A stretch of DNA of 64,000 bases from Gnetum montanum. Lineage: Eukaryota; Streptophyta; Gnetopsida; Gnetales; Gnetaceae. Positions 58,467 to 64,000 of the stretch are shown here, piece by piece. The translations under genes and the position numbers were made by a program. A model generated the notes under the pieces. That model was not told where the DNA came from, did no database searches, and saw only the letters and a program-made list of their open reading frames with translations. Where the stretch lies: assembly GCA_015680685.1 (NCBI GenBank), contig MNCI01005835.1:339173-403172 (forward strand), given 5' to 3'. Every line of letters begins with the position of its first letter. The first letter of the stretch is position 1.

Positions 58467-60315
58467 AAAACCTTTCTCTCTTTCTCTCATGCCTTTGGAT
58501 GTGTATATGTTTATGCTTCTGCTACTGAGGCATCCCATATATCAATCAGGAAATTAATATGCTAAGATCTAAATTACTTTAGGTGGTCAAGTGCAACATA
58601 TTATGTTGGATCTCTCAATTTGGCTCTCAGGGTCACGAGTTCTTCTTGTAATATGTGAACTTCATTTTTTGCATGCTCCACCTTGGATTTTGCCATGACC
58701 AACTTCCCCTTAATGGCTATTAATTCTGATTGTACTATCGTGACATCACTTGGAATATCGAAAATATTTTGCATGACCTATTCTATTTGCAATAGTTTAT
58801 CAAGCATGTCCTCATTATTTGCAGGAGTCATTGAGGTACTAGCTAACATTTGAGCATCTCTGGCTCTAGAAAGATCAACTAGCGGCACAACAAGAACATT
58901 AAAAGATTCTTTTATGTGATCGGTGATCACTTCTATGACTCTCATTGCATCCTAGTGCTACATAACCACAACAATTGCTCCTTCTCTAGTTTCGAACACC
59001 ACCTGGAACAATGCAATATTCCCAGAAATCTATTGTGACCATTCTCCCTATCTTCTTGACTATAATGAGATTTGGCCGCTAGAAGGCTCTGTTAAGATTG
59101 TCAGCCTGATTACATCAGCAATTACTTTATACAAGTTGGCTTCTTTATGTGTTCCCCAGTTGATAGTCTTTGCGATTTGTTATAGATGACTCATTAAAGG
59201 CTTGTAATCTTGCGACGGCGATGGTGAAACTTGATGATGCTATTCTTGTTATTATTGCTATTGTTGTTGCTGAGTCTATTGTTGACTACTAGGCCCAACC
59301 TCTTGTTGCTGATCAGTAGCAGAAGTGCTATCAGTAAGTGTGGTGCTTGTAGTTTCCTCAATGCTTGCTAGATTTTCTATCTGATTTTTCTTTGGAGGCA
59401 TTGGTTTGAGCATCTTAACATTTGAGGCATTCTGAGCTTTCTTAGGAACATTATTGATGTACCCTAGGATTCCATCTCATTTGCACAACTTCCTAATAAG
59501 GCAAGGAAATGGAAGTATTAGCTTCCATGCCTTTTTCTCCTTAAACTGTTGTTGGATCTCAAGGAAGTAGAGATGGGCAATGTTTGCATTGAATTTTCCC
59601 ATCAAAATGATACTTCCTTTAGCCACATAAGTTGATATTCTGTTTAATCTATTTGTGGAGAATAGGTGATAAGTGCCAATTTTGAAATAATTTTTTTCCT
59701 CTGCAATTAACTCATTATAATCTTTATCCTCTTTGTCATATGCCTACTGCAACCATAGTTTTCTTTCATCAGTGTCAAATTTGGTGGAGAGATGTGCCAC
59801 CTTTGCCCCTTCATTGGGCACATTAAGGACTTCAACAATCACCTTAATTGAATAAGACACTGAGACTCCTTTAAATTTAATTGTTACATCAGCCTACTTA
59901 TGTTGCCAAAATTGGTACATTTCTCATAAGTACCATTCTTCATTGCTTGTGATTGTAGGCCATAGCGGTGATGCCTACAATTTTTCCTTCACTGTGTTTG
60001 GAGAAAATTCCATAAATGAACCAAAATTTATATCTATGATCACTATGAACATAATTGGTTTCTCTTGAATGCCCTAGAGGTAGTCTGGTGATAGTGTTCA
60101 GCATTGTCCTTGTTCTGGTGCTTGTGGAACTTCAACCTTCACCCGAGAAGATTGCTTAGTGGTGGGGTTTTGCTAATGAATGCTAAAAGATTGTGCCTCC
60201 TACTCTACATGCTTTTCTTGCGGGATTTGTTCCCCTATTTGACCTCTTCCACGGCCTCTCGGTCTTTTGCTTGTTGACTCTGAAGGTCCTCCTTTTGCTC
60301 CTCTTTTTGGGGCTA

Positions 60316-62553
60316 TTTGTAATAATCAAGGATTTGAAAATTATTAAAATGTTTATACCAATTCTTAATAACTCTATTCCTAACTTGTATCCTTAGGTAG
60401 CTTAAGTTCTTATTTTATTATGATTACAGAGTTTGAAATTTTTTTTAAAATAAGCCTCTTAGGTGTTATACTCGTATGATTTGTTTGGAACCTTTCACCA
60501 TTATTATTCTTAGCACTTATCTATGGCTCAAAGTAATTAGTATGGTTTATTAGGAGTCTTATTGAAGTCTTTTTGGCTTTTATGTGATTTCTTAACTTTA
60601 AAATTTTTTTTTTCACTTTTGTACTTACCCTTATGATACCTTTTGGGTGTTAGAAAATTCTAACTCAATTTTCAATTGTAGCACATGAAGTATCTACCCA
60701 CCCCCCACCCCACCTTCCCATAGTTAAGTTGAGAGCTCAATGATCAACAAGGTTCAAAAATTTGGAAAATTAGAGTGGCGAGGGACAAGTTATGAGTGTT
60801 GAAAGTTAGGGTGTCAAAGCACTTTACTAGAAATAAAAATTTGGCAAAAACTCGACTCTTTACAAATGAGGAATGAGGAAAAAAATGGCTAACTCCTGCA
60901 CGTATATATACTAAATTTATATATGTGTTATCGTAGATCATATATTGCACATACGATATCATAGGCCATCTAAAACCATAGCTACGATATCACCTATGAA
61001 AATTTAAAATTTTCTAGGGATTTTTGGGGGAGAAAGAAAGTTAAATAAAATGTCTAGAAGATATGAAGCATATCTAAAGGATCTTGGAGTGGCTATGATT
61101 CTCCAGTTACAAAAAATAGTTGTCAAAAGTTCATGATTAAGGAATCTTCAACTACGAAAGGTTATTAGGTATGTATAAGATGGATGAGAAGTGAATGAAT
61201 TCTTAGCATATAAACAAAGTTATTATTGGATGTTAAGGAAAGTATTTATTAACATTTATTATTTTTAAAAGGCTCAATATGATGTGGTATTGCTCGTGAA
61301 GTATGAAATACAACAGTTATACAAGTGGATCCTCCCCAAAGTAGGCTCCAACCCTTAGAGCCCTTGTATAACCATGCCTCAAAGTGTTCGTAGGCATCTA
61401 AGGAGTTGAATGTAATGCATACTTATCTAGAAAAACACACATGTTAGTAGTATCAGGTTGGGAAAAGTATGCTATATTATACAAAACTAGAAGTTATGAT
61501 TAATTGTATAGTGAGGCAAGGTGGACTTTAGAAGGGATTGTTGAAATTGGAACGTGAGGTGTCTTACCATAGGCATCATGGATTCTTGTGTTTTATTGGT
61601 GGTTAAAGTAATCATTAACCTTTCTATCCAAGCTCTAAACCAAGTCTAGACCACTATCTAGTGACATCACATTGTTTCACCTCTCAGATTCACAATTGTA
61701 AGACCATCACAGTTGCAAGGAGTATCATCACTTGGCATTTTGTCCAAGGGAAGAGTTTATGCATTGTACTTTATTATATCTTTGAAATTCCTGAGAAGTT
61801 TCCTACCTTCAGGCATGAGTAACATGTCTTTCTAGTGGGACCCCCAGGAATTTATTCTATTCATGATTTTTATTTTTATCTATGTCAACCTTACTAGAGA
61901 ATTACCTTCAGGCATGGGTAACATGTCTTTCCAATGACATTGCAAGGTAGCACTTGTTGTACTCTTACTCCCATTTTTCATTAGATCTACAAGGATGTTA
62001 TTACAACCTTAGCAACATGATAGAACATACAGCAGTGATCCAAGAGACTCCACAAATCCCCTTGACATCATACCCTTCACATTCCCACTTGGTTCTTCAC
62101 TCTTCTATCCAAGCATAATGATTACAAGTTTATTCTTAGTTTTATTAGCAAAAGAATATCATTATGGCCATGGTAATAACTTCTTATTGTTAGAATGAGT
62201 GTATGGATGTTGTGGTCTCACTGTACAAACAATCAGGCCCTTATGACTTGATAGCATAGTGAAATCCTCATCTTATTTGAGACTACATCTTGCCTTATTC
62301 TTGGTGTGTTTTATTAATGATTTAAGAATATGTTCAAGGAAAATGAAACCAAGGTATGAAAAATTGTAAAATATATTAAAAATGAAAAGATGAAAAGAAT
62401 GAAAAACTAGTAAATGATGGAAGAATGTTAAAGAATTAAGAAATTATTAAGAAATTGAAAAGTATACAAGAATGAAAAAAATGTATCAAGAAATGTGATA
62501 AAGCAAAAAGAAAGTGAAAAATTTAGTAAAGTACCTATGTGTCCAAATGGATA
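60316..62553 (-). other. E5 non-coding spacer
   Basis: Matches the other spacers on the minus strand: the ggatcctccccaaagtaggc block at 61326 and the ttgatagcatag block near 62250. It carries GATATC motifs at 60945-61010 and a G-rich minus-strand run at 60697-60720. No supported gene. Confidence 0.6.
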
Positions 62554-62566
62554 CCCCCATGACTAT
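62554..62566 (-). promoter_or_regulatory. PPT-like motif at the pol-spacer boundary of E5
   Basis: The minus strand reads ATAGTCATGGGGG, as at the end of gag in E2 to E4 and of gag-protease in E1. Confidence 0.5.
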
Positions 62567-64000
62567 CATTAGGATTAGTCCAATGGAAGAGAGAATAAGT
62601 GAAAGATGTTATGACAGAATGGGTAGACTCCTTAGGATTATCATGATAAAATGTGACTTGTTGGATGTTAACAATAATGAGCTTATGTAGTTAGGATGGG
62701 TGATATATATGTAAGGCACCTAATGTATAAGTTGCTTCAACAATGTACAATCCCTTCCAAAGTATCTAAAATTTGGATTTTTGTGATACATGATTGGGAT
62801 TATAGTAAAGGACCTTATCACTTGATTGTATGGACACTTGCCTTATAAGTGTGTTGTGCCTAAGTTTGAAGTCATATTTGTGGACTTCATTACTCATAAG
62901 TGCTACAAGCCTATTTTTTTCTAAGAGGTTCAAATTCATGAGGCATTCCTATTGGGCTAAGCTTAAATCAAGGTCAAGTTGATTGGTAATAGCTAAAGTG
63001 TGGGGCTTTGCTTGGATTGGAAGTGTTGGTAACTTACCATAGACTAACTCATATGGTGAATATCCTATAGGTAATTTCTAGGATGTCCTATAGGCCCATA
63101 AAGCATCCTTTAGTTTTGTGCTCCAATCCTTCCTAAACCTACTAACCTTCCTAGTGAGTATCCTAGTAATCTCTCGGTTAGTAACCTCGACTTGACCATT
63201 TGCTTGGGAATGATATGGTGTGGTCAACTTATGGTTTACCCTAAGTTGTTGCGTGAGCTTTTTAAAAGTAGCACTAGTGAAGTGAGTTCCATTATTTGCT
63301 ATGAGCTTTCTAGGTACTCAAAATTTTTTCATCACATGCTGTTGGAAAAACTTGGTACCTATCTTGGCTGTGCAATCTCTAACTGTTGTTTCCTCTACCT
63401 ATTTTGTATAGTAATCCATGCTCATGATTATATATGCTTTCCCATTCAACATAGGCATTATGGGTTCCATGAAATCAATTTTCCATATATCAAATAGCTC
63501 ATGTGGCTGTATCCATTATTGTGGCCCTTCAGTTTTTGTCATAATTCCTCCATCCCTTTGGCATTTCTCATAAGATTATGCAAAGTTGTGAGCATCTTTG
63601 AACAATGTAGGCCAAAAGTAGCCTACCATCATCAACTTTAATGCCATTCTATGCCACACATAGTGGCCACCACATGGGCCTTCATGGATGTCTTGTAAGA
63701 TTCATTGTTGATCATGTTCTGGTACACACCATCAGACTAGCCCATTTGCACAAATCTTATATTAATTTCCATATATATTTTTTCTCTATGAAGGAATTTT
63801 TCTCTTTGTTTCTTATCCTATTTATTAGAAAGCTCTTGTGTTTTTAGATAGGTCAGATATTTTGTTGTCCATGGCTTCCCTATTGAACTTATAGCCCTTA
63901 CTATTTTAGTAAATAGCTTTTCATCAAGGAACTGATCAAATAAAGATTCTACATGATCCTAAGAATCCCACTTTAGCTTTGATAAATTATCAACTACAAC
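62567..64000 (-). pseudogene. Pol of E5: integrase and upstream linker
   Basis: Minus strand, from the right edge: VVDNLSKLKWDS (the post-RNase H VADHLSRL segment), a zinc domain in a shifted frame near 63690-63580 (IHEGPCGGHYV, then YEKCQR), FDIWKIDFMEP near 63500-63470 (first Asp), LIANNGTHF near 63305-63280 where TDNG is expected (Asp to Asn), TPYHSQANGQVEVTNREI near 63220-63170 (Glu kept) and DALWAYRTS near 63100. Frameshifts and stops are present. It resembles Athila integrase and would be the catalytic source for the family if intact. Confidence 0.8.

Larger units (their letters stand above)
57563..60315 (-). pseudogene. ORF2 of E5, main part, with an inverted segment
   Basis: On the minus strand the start codon is changed to ATA at 60315 (caaATAGCCCC where others have cagATGGCCCC). 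Then KRPRGRGRG, the globular domain at about 59950-59400 (MYQFWQHK, VSYSIKVIVEVLNVPNEGAK, CLIRKLCK, KKAQNASNVKMLKP), a Gln-rich linker (59330-59230), HIKESFNVLVVPLVDLSRA (58940-58880) and VEHAKNEVHILQEELVTLRA (58680-58620). The coiled coil is rearranged: 57898-58466 lies in the opposite orientation and repeats the part at 57636-57897. The tail continues at 24504 beyond E7. Confidence 0.75.
23213..64000 (-). mobile_element. E5: Athila-like element with integrase and ORF2, split by E7; 5' part outside
   Basis: On the minus strand the visible order is integrase (64000 to about 62570), spacer (62570-60316), ORF2 (60315-57563 and 24504-24113), PPT and 3' LTR (24097-23213). E7 and everything nested in it (24505-57562) interrupts ORF2. 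LTR, spacer and ORF2 belong to the same family as E1 to E4, but this copy has pol, so it may represent the autonomous form. The 5' LTR and gag lie beyond the right edge. Confidence 0.8.

Overview
This window looks like plant nuclear DNA made almost entirely of nested LTR retrotransposons. I found no host gene, tRNA, rRNA or CRISPR array. The plant assignment rests on Athila-like and Tat/Ogre-like Ty3/gypsy coding regions, a tRNA-Asp-type primer site, long LTRs and deep nesting; the species cannot be read from the sequence. Almost every reading frame is broken, so these are relics of different ages. Element names E1 to E7 are mine.

Left block (1-21936). E1 (+, 1-4513, 5' end outside) keeps gag-protease, a long spacer and its 3' LTR. 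E2 (-, 4514-21936) is a whole element: 5' LTR, tRNA-Asp-type PBS, gag, about 1.7 kb of non-coding spacer, ORF2, PPT, 3' LTR. E3 (+, 7988-16777), of the same family, sits inside E2's ORF2 with a 5-bp target duplication. E2, E3 and E4 have gag and ORF2 but no protease, reverse transcriptase or integrase, so they look non-autonomous.

Middle (21937-23212). AT-rich sequence with a two-copy tandem repeat; not assigned.

Right block (23213-64000). This is a stack four deep. The host is E5 (-), same LTR family, with 3' LTR at 23213-24097, ORF2 split between 24098-24504 and 57563-60315, a spacer, and an Athila-like integrase running off the right edge; it may represent the autonomous partner. E7 (+, 24505-57562) lies in E5's ORF2; it has about 2.5-kb LTRs and a decayed Athila-like gag-pol. 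E4 (+, from 33349; LTR remnants to 54656) lies in E7's 3' non-coding region. E6 (+, 34005-47714), a Tat/Ogre-lineage element with two RNase H domains, lies in E4's 5' LTR with a perfect 5-bp duplication and is the youngest of the stack.

How the parts may work together: E2, E3 and E4 would need reverse transcriptase and integrase in trans, with E5-type elements as natural donors because LTR, spacer and ORF2 are shared. ORF2 occupies the position that env-like genes hold in Athila elements. Its ATG directly follows a splice-acceptor-like YAG, and some copies carry a U3-like GATATC repeat block upstream, so it may be made from a spliced or internally started transcript. The most interesting signals are the conserved spacer with its PPT-like motifs, the ORF2 expression signals, the minisatellite and possible intron in E6, and a fresh 262-bp inverted repeat at 57636-58466.
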